Below are positions 27,141-35,216 of a stretch of 36,372 nucleotides of DNA, in pieces. The translations under genes were made by a program, and so were the position numbers. This stretch comes from Tepidamorphaceae bacterium. GTDB taxonomy: Bacteria > Pseudomonadota > Alphaproteobacteria > Rhizobiales > JAKSCL01. Below the pieces are notes generated by a model. It was given only the letters and a program-made list of their open reading frames with translations. It did no database searches and was not told the DNA's origin. The DNA lies in assembly GCA_028289445.1 (NCBI GenBank), contig JANQPO010000006.1, positions 1 to 36,372 on the forward strand, written 5' to 3'. Each line of letters begins with the position of its first letter. The first letter of the stretch is position 1.

Positions 27141-28778
27141 ATGACCGATCAAACCGCAGGATCACAGGGTATTCCACAGCCCGAGGGTCCGGCCAACGTC
27201 ATTGAAACCGACTACGAGATTGGCCAGCACAACATTGCGCGTCAAATCGGCCCGTTCGGCCTGGACATCCACAACCCGGTCTTCGTGGTCTCTGGGCTGA
27301 CCATCGTCGCTTTCGTGTTCATCACGCTGGCGCTCCAGGACAGCGTCGGACCGCTCTTCGGCAGCCTGCGCGCTTGGCTGACTTCGACGCTCGATTGGTT
27401 CTTCCTGTCATCGGCCAACATTTTTGTCTTGGTCTGCCTCTTCCTGATTGTTTCGCCACTCGGCAAGGTCCGCATCGGAGGCGCTCACGCCAAGCCCGAC
27501 TACACTTATCCCGGTTGGTTTGCGATGCTCTTTGCCGCCGGCATGGGCATTGGCTTGATGTATTTCGGCGTATCCGAACCGATCTCTCATTTCAGTTCGT
27601 CGATGGGCGGAACGACCGTCGAGAATGGCGTGCGGACCGATTGGGCACCGCTCGGCGCGGCCGCCGACGATCCCGTCGCGGCGCGCAATCTCGGCATGGC
27701 CGCGACAATCTTCCATTGGGGCCTGCATCCCTGGGCCATCTACGCAATCGTGGCGTTGGCGCTTGCCATCTTCACCTACAACAAGGGTTTGCCGCTGACG
27801 ATCCGTTCCGTCTTTTACCCCATCTTCGGCGAGAAGGTCTGGGGCTGGGTCGGCCATGTGATCGACACGCTCGCGGTCTTCGCGACCTTGTTCGGCCTCG
27901 CAACGTCGCTTGGTTTCGGCGCGGAACAGGCCAGTGCAGGACTGGAGTATCTCTATGGCCTGCCGAACAACGACGCGTCGCGCGTCTTCCTCATTCTCGC
28001 GATCACGGCCGTGGCCCTTGGGTCGGTCGTTGCCGGGATGGACAAGGGCGTGAAGCGGCTGTCGGAATTCAACATGATCCTGGCGATGCTGCTCCTGCTG
28101 TTTGTCATCGTCGTCGGCCCGACGCTCGGCATCTTGACCGGGTTCTTTACAAGCCTTGGTGCCTACATCACCGATCTGCCGGCGCTCTCCATGCCGTTCG
28201 GTCGCGAGGATGCCAATTTCAGCCAGGGCTGGACGTCGTTCTACTGGGCTTGGTGGATTTCCTGGTCGCCGTTCGTGGGCATGTTCATCGCCCGCGTGTC
28301 GCGGGGGCGGTCGGTGCGCGAGTTCATCATCTGCGTGCTATTGATCCCCTCGGCGGTCTGCGTTCTCTGGATGACCGCGTTCGGCGGCACGGCGATTCAC
28401 CAAATCGTCGACAACGGCTTTAGCGGCGTTGCCGAAGCCGACCAGAACTTCAAGCTGTTTGTGATGCTATCGCAGTATCCGCTGGCCGGTCTCACGTCGT
28501 TCATCGCGATCGTGCTGGTGGTCGTGTTCTTCGTGACGTCATCGGACTCCGGTTCACTGGTTATCGACACGATCACGGCCGGCGGCAAGGTCGATGCGCC
28601 GCTGCCGCAGCGCGTCTTCTGGTGCACATTTGAGGGGCTGGTGGCGATTGCACTGCTCTTGGGCGGCGGACTCGGCGCGCTCCAGGCGATGGCGGTGTCG
28701 ACCGGCTTCCCGTTCACGATCGTGCTCTTGCTGGCGTGCTACGCCATCATCAAGGGGTTGCGCGAGGAACCGCGCTAA
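27141..28778 (+). CDS. BCCT-family transporter, probably glycine-betaine type
   Basis: The 545-residue protein is a betaine/choline/carnitine transporter with about 12 membrane spans. The first conserved part reads AAGMGIGLMYFGVSEP. The signature WTSFYWAWWISWSPFVG is complete and forms the aromatic substrate box, followed by MFIARVSRGRSVREF. A glycine (GMGIG) at the position where choline carriers such as BetT have Asp (GIGID) suggests a Na+-coupled betaine-like substrate rather than choline; this is inference from BetP studies. ATG 27141 follows GAAGAAGGGTAGG. The C-terminal tail is very short (IIKGLREEPR), so the osmosensing tail of BetP is missing. Confidence 0.93.
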   Translation: MTDQTAGSQGIPQPEGPANVIETDYEIGQHNIARQIGPFGLDIHNPVFVVSGLTIVAFVFITLALQDSVGPLFGSLRAWLTSTLDWFFLSSANIFVLVCLFLIVSPLGKVRIGGAHAKPDYTYPGWFAMLFAAGMGIGLMYFGVSEPISHFSSSMGGTTVENGVRTDWAPLGAAADDPVAARNLGMAATIFHWGLHPWAIYAIVALALAIFTYNKGLPLTIRSVFYPIFGEKVWGWVGHVIDTLAVFATLFGLATSLGFGAEQASAGLEYLYGLPNNDASRVFLILAITAVALGSVVAGMDKGVKRLSEFNMILAMLLLLFVIVVGPTLGILTGFFTSLGAYITDLPALSMPFGREDANFSQGWTSFYWAWWISWSPFVGMFIARVSRGRSVREFIICVLLIPSAVCVLWMTAFGGTAIHQIVDNGFSGVAEADQNFKLFVMLSQYPLAGLTSFIAIVLVVVFFVTSSDSGSLVIDTITAGGKVDAPLPQRVFWCTFEGLVAIALLLGGGLGALQAMAVSTGFPFTIVLLLACYAIIKGLREEPR

Positions 28779-28780
28779 AG

Positions 28781-28819
28781 CGAGATCCGAAAAGTAGGAA
28801 CCGGTTTTCGGAAGAATCG
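28781..28819. repeat. Rhizobial-type intergenic palindromic repeat
   Basis: The segment reads GATCCGAAAAGT, AGGAACCGG and TTTTCGGAAGAATC in succession. CCGAAAA (28787-28793) pairs with TTTTCGG (28805-28811) around a GTAGGAACCGG centre. This closely follows a dispersed intergenic element I know from Rhizobiales genomes (consensus near GATCCGAAAAGTGGAAACCGG, then TTTTCGG). Only this copy is in the window, so the repeat nature rests on recall of that family. Confidence 0.6.
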
Positions 28820-28863
28820 AGCGGCGATTTAGATAGATCGAGGATAATCGTCGCGAAACAAAG

Positions 28864-28896
28864 AAAGGGGCGCGGATCGGATCACCGCGCCCCTTT
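28864..28896. terminator. Bidirectional terminator between convergent genes
   Basis: A 12-bp perfect stem (AAAGGGGCGCGG with CCGCGCCCCTTT) closes a 9-base loop. It sits between the BCCT gene (+) and the dehydrogenase gene (-). A-rich sequence before the stem gives CTTTGTTTCG on the - strand, so it should stop - strand transcripts well and + strand ones through the TTT at the stem end. Confidence 0.85.
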
Positions 28897-28911
28897 AGCT
28901 TGTAGCTTCGG

Positions 28912-30021
28912 TCAGTAGACCACCACGCTGCGAATACTCTCGCCGGAATGCATCAGTTCGAAGCCGTTGTTGATGTCGTCGAGCGGCATCGTGTGGGTGA
29001 TCATCGGGTCGATTTCGATCTTACCGTCCATGTACCAGTCGACGATCTTGGGCACGTCCGTGCGGCCTCTGGCGCCACCGAATGCCGTGCCGCGCCAGAC
29101 CCGACCGGTGACGAGCTGGAAGGGGCGGGTGGCAATTTCAGCGCCGGCCGGCGCCACGCCGATGATGACGGACTCGCCCCAACCCTTGTGGGCGCATTCA
29201 AGCGCCGCCCGCATGACATCGACATTGCCGGTGGCATCGAACGAATAGTCGGCGCCGCCCTTGGTCAGATCGACCAGGTAGGGTACCAGGTCGCCCTCGA
29301 CCTCGCTCGGATTGACGAAGTGAGTCATGCCGAAGCGTTCGGCCATCGGTTTTTTTGCGGGATTGAGATCGACGCCAACAATCATGTCGGCGCCGGCCAG
29401 CCGCAGGCCCTGGATAACGTTCAGCCCGATGCCGCCCAGCCCGAAGACAACGCAATTCGTGCCGGCTTCGACCTTGGCCGTGTTCAGCACCGCGCCAATC
29501 CCCGTCGTCACGCCGCAGCCGATGTAGCAAACCTTATCGAAGGGGGCGTCTTCACGGATTTTCGCAACCGCGATCTCCGGCAACACGGTGTAGTTGGCGA
29601 AGGTGCTGGTGCCCATGTAGTGAAGGATTTTCTCGCCGCCGGCGGTGAACCGCGAGGTGCCGTCCGGCATCACGCCTTGACCCTGTGTCGAGCGGATCGC
29701 CTGGCACAGATTGGTCTTGGGGTGCAGGCAGTACTCGCATTCGCGACACTCCGGTGTGTAAAGCGGAATGACATGGTCGCCCTTCTTCACGCTTTTGACA
29801 CCTGGCCCAACATCAACGACGACGCCGGCGCCTTCGTGACCCAAAATCGCCGGAAACTGACCCTCAGGATCGGCACCTGACAATGTGAAATCATCGGTGT
29901 GGCATATGCCGGTCGCCTTGATCTCGACCAGGACCTCTCCCTCCCTGGGTCCGTCAAGTTGAACGGTCGTGATCTCCAATGGCTTGCCGGCGGCAACGGC
30001 AACAGCGGCGCGTATGTCCAT
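28912..30021 (-). CDS. adhC: S-(hydroxymethyl)glutathione dehydrogenase / class III alcohol dehydrogenase
   Basis: The enzyme oxidises S-hydroxymethylglutathione (formaldehyde plus glutathione) to S-formylglutathione with NAD; it also acts on long-chain alcohols and S-nitrosoglutathione in other species. The 369-residue protein has catalytic zinc ligands Cys40 (GICHTDD), His62 (GHEGAG) and Cys169 (YIGCGVTTG), the structural zinc cysteines 92, 95, 98 and 106, and the NAD-binding GLGGIGLNVIQG. The start follows AGGGGGAACACC. It is the partner of the S-formylglutathione hydrolase at 23387. It ends in a bidirectional terminator and is divergent from a channel-like gene. Confidence 0.96.
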   Translation of the reverse strand: MDIRAAVAVAAGKPLEITTVQLDGPREGEVLVEIKATGICHTDDFTLSGADPEGQFPAILGHEGAGVVVDVGPGVKSVKKGDHVIPLYTPECRECEYCLHPKTNLCQAIRSTQGQGVMPDGTSRFTAGGEKILHYMGTSTFANYTVLPEIAVAKIREDAPFDKVCYIGCGVTTGIGAVLNTAKVEAGTNCVVFGLGGIGLNVIQGLRLAGADMIVGVDLNPAKKPMAERFGMTHFVNPSEVEGDLVPYLVDLTKGGADYSFDATGNVDVMRAALECAHKGWGESVIIGVAPAGAEIATRPFQLVTGRVWRGTAFGGARGRTDVPKIVDWYMDGKIEIDPMITHTMPLDDINNGFELMHSGESIRSVVVY

Positions 30022-30072
30022 GGTGTTCCCCCTTTTTTCGGCTTCGACTGGCCTTGATCATCAGCATTTAGA

Positions 30073-30567
30073 ATGGATTTTTCGAGTGCTATCAAGGATG
30101 ACCTGACGTTTCACAAAGGGCGGACGACATTCATGCTGAGCAATCTCGCGTACGGAGCCTTTCTGACGGCCATATCAGTCATCATTCACACTGCTGGCCT
30201 CGTCTGTATGAGCAATGCGATGGATCGGATGATCCATCGCTTTCATCTTGATATGTACGGCTTCGGGCGCGGGTCGGCGATGGTGTTGATCGTCACCGGC
30301 TTGTTCCTTCTGCACATGATCGAGGTGTTCCAATGGGCGATCGGTTTGCGCGCGATCGGTGCTTTCGAAACGCTGGGCGAGGCGCTGCAAATGTCGGTCC
30401 TGACGTTTTCCACGCTGGGCTATGGGGAGATTTTCGCTCCGCCGGAATGGCAGCTTCTCATCAGCATGGAGGGCATCATCGGCTTTTTGCTGATCGGCTG
30501 GTCGACGGCCTTTCTAGTTTCGGCGTCGACACGCTACGGTCCGTTTAAGTCCGGTACGCATTTCTGA
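30073..30567 (+). CDS. Small potassium-channel-like membrane protein (Ion_trans_2 type)
   Basis: The 164-residue protein has hydrophobic segments at about 28-47, 70-92 and 135-155. Between the last two lies MSVLTFSTLGYGEIFAPPEW, which looks like a pore loop with the filter TLGYGE, close to the canonical TVGYG of K+ channels. This suggests a minimal tetrameric cation channel with an extra N-terminal span. No cytoplasmic nucleotide- or RCK-type domain is attached. The start may instead be ATG 30133, since the first 20 residues are polar. It is divergent from adhC (51 bases between starts) and is followed by pccA. Ion selectivity is inferred only. Confidence 0.75.
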   Translation: MDFSSAIKDDLTFHKGRTTFMLSNLAYGAFLTAISVIIHTAGLVCMSNAMDRMIHRFHLDMYGFGRGSAMVLIVTGLFLLHMIEVFQWAIGLRAIGAFETLGEALQMSVLTFSTLGYGEIFAPPEWQLLISMEGIIGFLLIGWSTAFLVSASTRYGPFKSGTHF

Positions 30568-30647
30568 CACTTGCGGTCTTAGCCCAATGCCGAATTGCCG
30601 GCAGGTATATGACCCCTTAAAGAAGGCGGTAAAACAACGGGGTTACC

Positions 30648-32660
30648 ATGTTCAAGACGATACTGATCGCCAATCGCGGTGAGATTGCTTGCCGGGTCAT
30701 CAAGAGTGCCCGTGCGATGGGGATCAAAACCGTTGCGGTTTACTCCGACGCCGACCGCGATGCGCTACATGCCGAGATGGCCGACGAAGCGGTGCACATC
30801 GGTCCGCCGCCGGCCGCCGAGAGTTATCTGGTCATCGATAAGATCGTTGCCGCCTGCAAGGAAACGGGTGCGGAAGCCGTCCACCCCGGTTACGGGTTCC
30901 TGTCGGAAAACGCTGCGTTCGCCAAAGCACTCGATGCGGCCGGGATCGCGTTCATCGGCCCACCCATCCGCGCCATCGAGGTCATGGGCGACAAGATCGA
31001 GTCGAAGAAGTTCGCAGACACCGCCAAGGTCAACACGGTCCCCGGCCATATCGGCACGATTGCGGATGCCGAGGAGGCGGTGACGATCGCTTCGGAGATC
31101 GGTTTTCCGGTCATGATCAAGGCCTCGGCCGGCGGGGGCGGCAAGGGGATGCGTGTCGCCTATTCGGAAGACGAAACCCGCGAGGGATTTGCGCGAGCGA
31201 AATCCGAAGCCGCGTCGTCCTTTGGCGACGACCGGGTGTTCGTCGAGAAATTCGTCGAGGAGCCGCGGCACATCGAAATCCAGGTGCTGGCCGACAAGCA
31301 CGGCACCGTCCTGCATCTCAACGAACGCGAATGCTCCATTCAGCGCCGCAACCAGAAGGTGATCGAGGAAGCGCCCTCTGCCTTTCTCGACGATAAGACG
31401 CGGGCGGATATGGGCGCACAGGCCGTCGCGCTGGCCAAGGCGGTCGGCTATGAGAGCGCCGGCACGGTCGAGTTCATCGTCGATAAGGATCGGAACTTCT
31501 ACTTTCTGGAGATGAACACGCGCCTTCAGGTCGAGCATCCCGTGACGGAGCTGATCACGGGAATCGATCTGGTCGCCGAGATGATCAAGGTCGCGGCCGG
31601 CGAAAAGCTGTCATTTGGGCAGGACGACGTCAAAATCGAGGGCTGGGCGATCGAAAGCCGTGTCTATGCCGAGGATCCCTATCGCAATTTCCTGCCGTCG
31701 ATTGGCCGCTTGACCGCTTATCGACCGCCGGAGGAGGGAACCGCGCAAGGTCTGACGGTCCGCAACGACACCGGCGTGGTCGAAGGCTCGGATATTTCGA
31801 TGTTCTACGACCCGATGATCGCCAAGCTGATCACCCACGGACCGGATCGGGCGAGCGCCATAGATCATATGTGCGCGGCGCTCGATGCCTTCGCCATTGA
31901 CGGCATTCGTCACAACATCCCGTTTCTTTCCGCGCTCATGGATCACCCCCGCTGGCGCGAGGGCCGGCTGACCACGGGTTTCATCGCCGAGGAATATCCG
32001 GAAGGCTTCAGCGGCGTTGCCTCCGATCCGCAGATCACCGAGACGTTGGCCTGTGTCGCCGCGCAAATTGGGGCGTTTCAGGATTGGCGCATTGGCCATA
32101 TCTCAGGTCGCATCTCGCCCGAGGATAGCGATGGGTCGCGGACCTTTGCTGTGTATCTTGGGACCGAACGCCATGACGTGACCGTCGAAGACAGCGAGGC
32201 AGGTGAGCTGGAGATTGCGATTGGCGAGGGAGACGCCGCAGCCGTTCATCGCGTCGTCACCGACTGGATGCCCGGCGACATGCTGTGGTCGGGCCTGATT
32301 GACGGTCGCGAGATCAATGTGCAGATGCGCGATCGCGGCACCGGCTTTCATCTCAGTCATCGCGGTGTCGAAACCGATGCGGTCGTCATGGCACCGCACG
32401 TTGCCGACCTTGTGCCGCTGATGCCGGAGAAGCTGGCGGCCGATACCTCCAAAAAACTCCTATGCCCGATGCCGGGACTTTTGGTTTCGCTATCCGTCGA
32501 GGAGGGTCAGGCCGTACAGGCCGGAGATACGTTGTGCATCGTCGAAGCCATGAAGATGGAGAACATCCTGCGTGCCGAACGCGACGCGACGGTCGCCAAG
32601 ATCAACGCGGCACCGGGCGAAAGCCTAGCTGTTGACGCCGTCATCATGGAATTTGAGTAG
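30648..32660 (+). CDS. pccA: Propionyl-CoA carboxylase alpha subunit (biotin carboxylase plus biotin carrier)
   Basis: This subunit carboxylates its own biotin with ATP and bicarbonate. The 670-residue protein has the biotin carboxylase part (about 1-446: ANRGEIACRVIKSARAMGI, KASAGGGGKGMR, EMNTRLQVEHPVTE), a middle BT domain (about 500-590) that binds PccB, and a biotinyl domain where VEAMKMEN places the biotinylated Lys at 636. The BT domain and length separate it from acetyl-CoA carboxylase AccC. It is 8.4 kb from pccB, with unrelated genes between. ACGGGGTTACC precedes the ATG. No methylmalonyl-CoA epimerase or mutase is in the window. Confidence 0.93.
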   Translation: MFKTILIANRGEIACRVIKSARAMGIKTVAVYSDADRDALHAEMADEAVHIGPPPAAESYLVIDKIVAACKETGAEAVHPGYGFLSENAAFAKALDAAGIAFIGPPIRAIEVMGDKIESKKFADTAKVNTVPGHIGTIADAEEAVTIASEIGFPVMIKASAGGGGKGMRVAYSEDETREGFARAKSEAASSFGDDRVFVEKFVEEPRHIEIQVLADKHGTVLHLNERECSIQRRNQKVIEEAPSAFLDDKTRADMGAQAVALAKAVGYESAGTVEFIVDKDRNFYFLEMNTRLQVEHPVTELITGIDLVAEMIKVAAGEKLSFGQDDVKIEGWAIESRVYAEDPYRNFLPSIGRLTAYRPPEEGTAQGLTVRNDTGVVEGSDISMFYDPMIAKLITHGPDRASAIDHMCAALDAFAIDGIRHNIPFLSALMDHPRWREGRLTTGFIAEEYPEGFSGVASDPQITETLACVAAQIGAFQDWRIGHISGRISPEDSDGSRTFAVYLGTERHDVTVEDSEAGELEIAIGEGDAAAVHRVVTDWMPGDMLWSGLIDGREINVQMRDRGTGFHLSHRGVETDAVVMAPHVADLVPLMPEKLAADTSKKLLCPMPGLLVSLSVEEGQAVQAGDTLCIVEAMKMENILRAERDATVAKINAAPGESLAVDAVIMEFE

Positions 32661-32661
32661 C

Positions 32662-33120
32662 ATGGCGGGAGAGCGTGGATTTCAGGTCCGCGCGCTCGGC
32701 GAGATCGCGATCAGAACTGCGAATATCGCCGAAATGGTCGCCTTTTACCGCGATATCATTGGACTTGAGGTACTGTCGGGCGATCATCGGGACGGTATCG
32801 TCTTCTTCAAGATCGCCGAGGGTTTCGGCGGTCACACCAGTGTCTTGGCGCTTTTTGCCGCCGATGCCGGTCGGCCGGAGTTGCATCCACGCGGCGTTCC
32901 GGTTGACGGCGGCGCCCAGTCGACCTTGCATCACATCGCGCTGTCGCTGCCATTCGCAGAACAGGACGCTGTACGGGCCTGGTACGACAAGAACGGGATC
33001 GCCTATCGTATCCAAGATTTCGGCTGGATCGGCTGGCGCGGCATCTTCACCGCGGACCCCGATGGCAATACGGTGGAACTGGTCGCCTATGACGAGAGCC
33101 TCCTAGACTCCGACTCCTGA
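32662..33120 (+). CDS. VOC-superfamily (glyoxalase/dioxygenase-fold) protein
   Basis: The 152-residue protein has the paired beta-alpha-beta-beta-beta modules of the vicinal-oxygen-chelate fold: GEIAIRTANIAEMVAFYRDI (13-32), TLHHIALSLP (88-97) and ADPDGNTVELVAYDE (131-145). Glu139 and a histidine of the His90-His91 pair could bind metal, but the usual first-module His is replaced (EIAIRT), so the metal site may differ. Adjacency to pccA raises methylmalonyl-CoA epimerase, also a VOC enzyme, but its typical motifs are not seen. The start is one base after the pccA stop; an in-frame start at 32632 would overlap pccA. Confidence 0.85.
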   Translation: MAGERGFQVRALGEIAIRTANIAEMVAFYRDIIGLEVLSGDHRDGIVFFKIAEGFGGHTSVLALFAADAGRPELHPRGVPVDGGAQSTLHHIALSLPFAEQDAVRAWYDKNGIAYRIQDFGWIGWRGIFTADPDGNTVELVAYDESLLDSDS

Positions 33121-33126
33121 GCGCTC

Positions 33127-33603
33127 ATGCGTCACTATTTCGCTTACGGTTCGAATATGTCGGTCGCGCAAATGGCGCGCCGTTGCCCCGCCGCGCGGGC
33201 GCTTGGGCCTGCGCGCCTCGACGGATGGCGCTTCATCATCAATCGGCGCGGCACGGCCTCGATCGTTCCCGATGAAGACGGACGGGTAGAGGGGGTCGTT
33301 TGGCGCTGTTCGCCCGACTGTATCGCGACCCTCGATGTCTTTGAGGGTGTCGCCAAGCGCCGCTACCGCAAGCTCCATGTTTCTGTGCACGGGAGTGTCG
33401 TCGATCGTGCCGTCATGACCTATGCCGGTCTGCACCGAGGCGAGGGACGTCCGATCCGCGCCTATCTTGAAGGCACGATCCTGCCTGCTGCGCACCAATG
33501 GGAGCTTTCGCACGACTATGTCGAAGAGCTGATATCCTGGCTCAAGCCCCACACATTCGGCCCCATCCGGCCCCGACCGCGCAGCCGAAGCTGGCGACCC
33601 TGA
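33127..33603 (+). CDS. Gamma-glutamylcyclotransferase-like protein
   Basis: The 158-residue protein has the N-terminal FAYGSNM motif (5-11) that binds the gamma-glutamyl group and the catalytic Glu73 in VFEGVAKRRYRK. The family releases 5-oxoproline from gamma-glutamyl compounds, including glutathione breakdown products, but many bacterial members have unknown substrates. The start is six bases after the stop of the VOC gene, so they are probably co-transcribed. An inverted repeat (ACCCTGA at 33597 with TCAGGGT at 33622) spans its stop codon, with an 18-base loop and no T-run. Confidence 0.87.
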   Translation: MRHYFAYGSNMSVAQMARRCPAARALGPARLDGWRFIINRRGTASIVPDEDGRVEGVVWRCSPDCIATLDVFEGVAKRRYRKLHVSVHGSVVDRAVMTYAGLHRGEGRPIRAYLEGTILPAAHQWELSHDYVEELISWLKPHTFGPIRPRPRSRSWRP

Positions 33604-33661
33604 CCCCTCGATTCGGACCCTTCAGGGTGCTAGAATCCGGGTGGAAAGGAGGACTGGGACA

Positions 33662-34939
33662 ATGCGTTTGTTGAGTTTGATGCTGGACCGGGTGATCCAG
33701 AAGGGCACGTTGCGCGTCATTGATTCTGAAGGCGAAACACACACGTTTGCCGGGATCGAGGATGGTCCGACCGTCACCATTCGCTTGCATGACGCTAAGC
33801 TTGCTCGGGAGATCGCCCTCAATCCCGAGCTCAAGGCCGGTGAGGCCTATATGGATGGGTTGCTAACCGTCGAAGAGGGCGGCGACTACTACGATTTCCT
33901 CTATCTCTTCTCAATCAACCGCAACGAACTCATCGGTGCGTTCGGACAGAAGCTTCTGCGGTCCATTACGCGCGCGCTCAAGTTCATTCAGCAGAAAAAT
34001 ACGGTGAAAAAGGCGGAGCGCAACGCCCGCCATCACTATGACATCTCGCGGGAGCTGTACCAGCTCTTCCTCGATGAGAATATGCAGTATTCCTGCGCCT
34101 ATTTCCGCGATCCGGAGCAGGATACGTTGGAGCAGGCGCAGATTGCCAAGATGCGCCATATCGCCGCCAAGCTGCAATTGGAACCCGGTATGACGGTCGC
34201 CGATATCGGCAGCGGCTGGGGCAGTCTTGCCTGTTTCCTAGCAAAGACCGAAAACGTTTCCGTTACCGGAATCAACGTTTCGCCGGAGCAGATCGCAGCT
34301 GCGCGTGAGCGGGCCGAGGCTGAGGGCATTTCCGACCGCGTGCGTTTTGAACGCGTCGACTATCGTCAACTCACCGGTCAGTACGACCGGATCGTCTCGG
34401 TCGGCATGTTCGAGCATGTCGGCGTACCGAATTACGATGCCTTCTTCACCAAGGTCTTCGATCTCCTGAAGCCCGACGGCTATGCCATGCTGCACACGAT
34501 CAGCAAGATGAGCCCGCCCGGCGCGACGTCGCCGTTCATTCGGAAGTACATATTCCCGGGTGGTTATTCGCCGGCATTGTCGGAGGTCCTCGCATCGACC
34601 GAGCGCTCGCATCTGTGGGTGGCCGATGTCGAAGTTCTGCGACTGCACTACTATCACACACTGAGGCATTGGCGCGCGCGCTTCACGGCCAATCGCGAGG
34701 AGGCCAAGGCGCTTTACGACGAACGCTTCTGCCGCATGTGGGAGTTCTATCTGGCGGCGGCGGAATTGTCGTTCCTGCATGGCTCAAACATGGTGGCGCA
34801 GCTGCTCTTAGCACGCACGCGGGATGCGGTTCCGCTTGTCCGCGATTTCATCGTCGATGACGAGCGTACGTTCATTTCGCGCGATGCGGCGGGCGGTAGC
34901 GATGTCGTGCCATTGCGGCGACCGGTCAAGAATGGCTGA
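33662..34939 (+). CDS. cfa: Cyclopropane-fatty-acyl-phospholipid synthase
   Basis: The enzyme uses S-adenosylmethionine to add a methylene bridge to unsaturated acyl chains of membrane lipids. The 425-residue protein has an N-terminal lipid-binding part (about 1-120), the hallmark MQYSCAYF (141-148), SAM motif I VADIGSGWGSLACF (179-192), then SVGMFEHVGVPNYDAFF and a C-terminal catalytic region with the aromatic-rich HYYHTLRHW. ATG 33662 follows AGGAGG at nine bases spacing; an ATG at 33641 lies before that site and is rejected. Related CFA-like methyltransferases have other products, so exact chemistry is inferred. The acylphosphatase start overlaps its stop. Confidence 0.93.
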   Translation: MRLLSLMLDRVIQKGTLRVIDSEGETHTFAGIEDGPTVTIRLHDAKLAREIALNPELKAGEAYMDGLLTVEEGGDYYDFLYLFSINRNELIGAFGQKLLRSITRALKFIQQKNTVKKAERNARHHYDISRELYQLFLDENMQYSCAYFRDPEQDTLEQAQIAKMRHIAAKLQLEPGMTVADIGSGWGSLACFLAKTENVSVTGINVSPEQIAAARERAEAEGISDRVRFERVDYRQLTGQYDRIVSVGMFEHVGVPNYDAFFTKVFDLLKPDGYAMLHTISKMSPPGATSPFIRKYIFPGGYSPALSEVLASTERSHLWVADVEVLRLHYYHTLRHWRARFTANREEAKALYDERFCRMWEFYLAAAELSFLHGSNMVAQLLLARTRDAVPLVRDFIVDDERTFISRDAAGGSDVVPLRRPVKNG

Positions 34940-35216
34940 GTCAATCGGCGTTCATGTGGTCATCAAGGGACGGGTGCAGGGGGTCGGCTATCGCGCGTGG
35001 CTCGCCCGGGAAGCCGCGCAGGCGCAAGTTTCGGGCTGGTGCCGCAACCTTCCAACGGGCGAGGTCGAGGCGGTTCTGTGCGGTGCTAGCGCTGCCGTCC
35101 AAAGAGTCCTTGATGCCTGTCGACACGGCCCCTCGTGGGCGAACGTTATCGCGGTCGATGTGGTCTCGAACGCCGAACCGGTCATGGATGGATTTTCGGT
35201 GCGCGACACCGCTTAG
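34932..35216 (+). CDS. acyP: Acylphosphatase
   Basis: Acylphosphatase hydrolyses carboxyl-phosphate bonds of small acyl phosphates in the cytoplasm. The 94-residue protein has [18 protein letters not shown] (11-28) with the phosphate-binding Arg21, and [17 protein letters not shown] (35-51) with catalytic Asn39. The ATG at 34932 overlaps the last eight bases of cfa. Its stop TAG shares three bases with the lipB stop TAA on the other strand. Confidence 0.94.
   Translation: MAESIGVHVVIKGRVQGVGYRAWLAREAAQAQVSGWCRNLPTGEVEAVLCGASAAVQRVLDACRHGPSWANVIAVDVVSNAEPVMDGFSVRDTA

Noticed and set aside
28948..29880. 310-residue open frame on the + strand opposite adhC
   Set aside because: The adhC frame has all zinc ligands and a full family match; the opposite frame has no recognisable features.
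33597..33628. Inverted repeat ACCCTGA/TCAGGGT spanning the stop of the cyclotransferase-like gene as a terminator
   Set aside because: The 18-base loop is large, the stem is only 7 bp, and no T-run follows.
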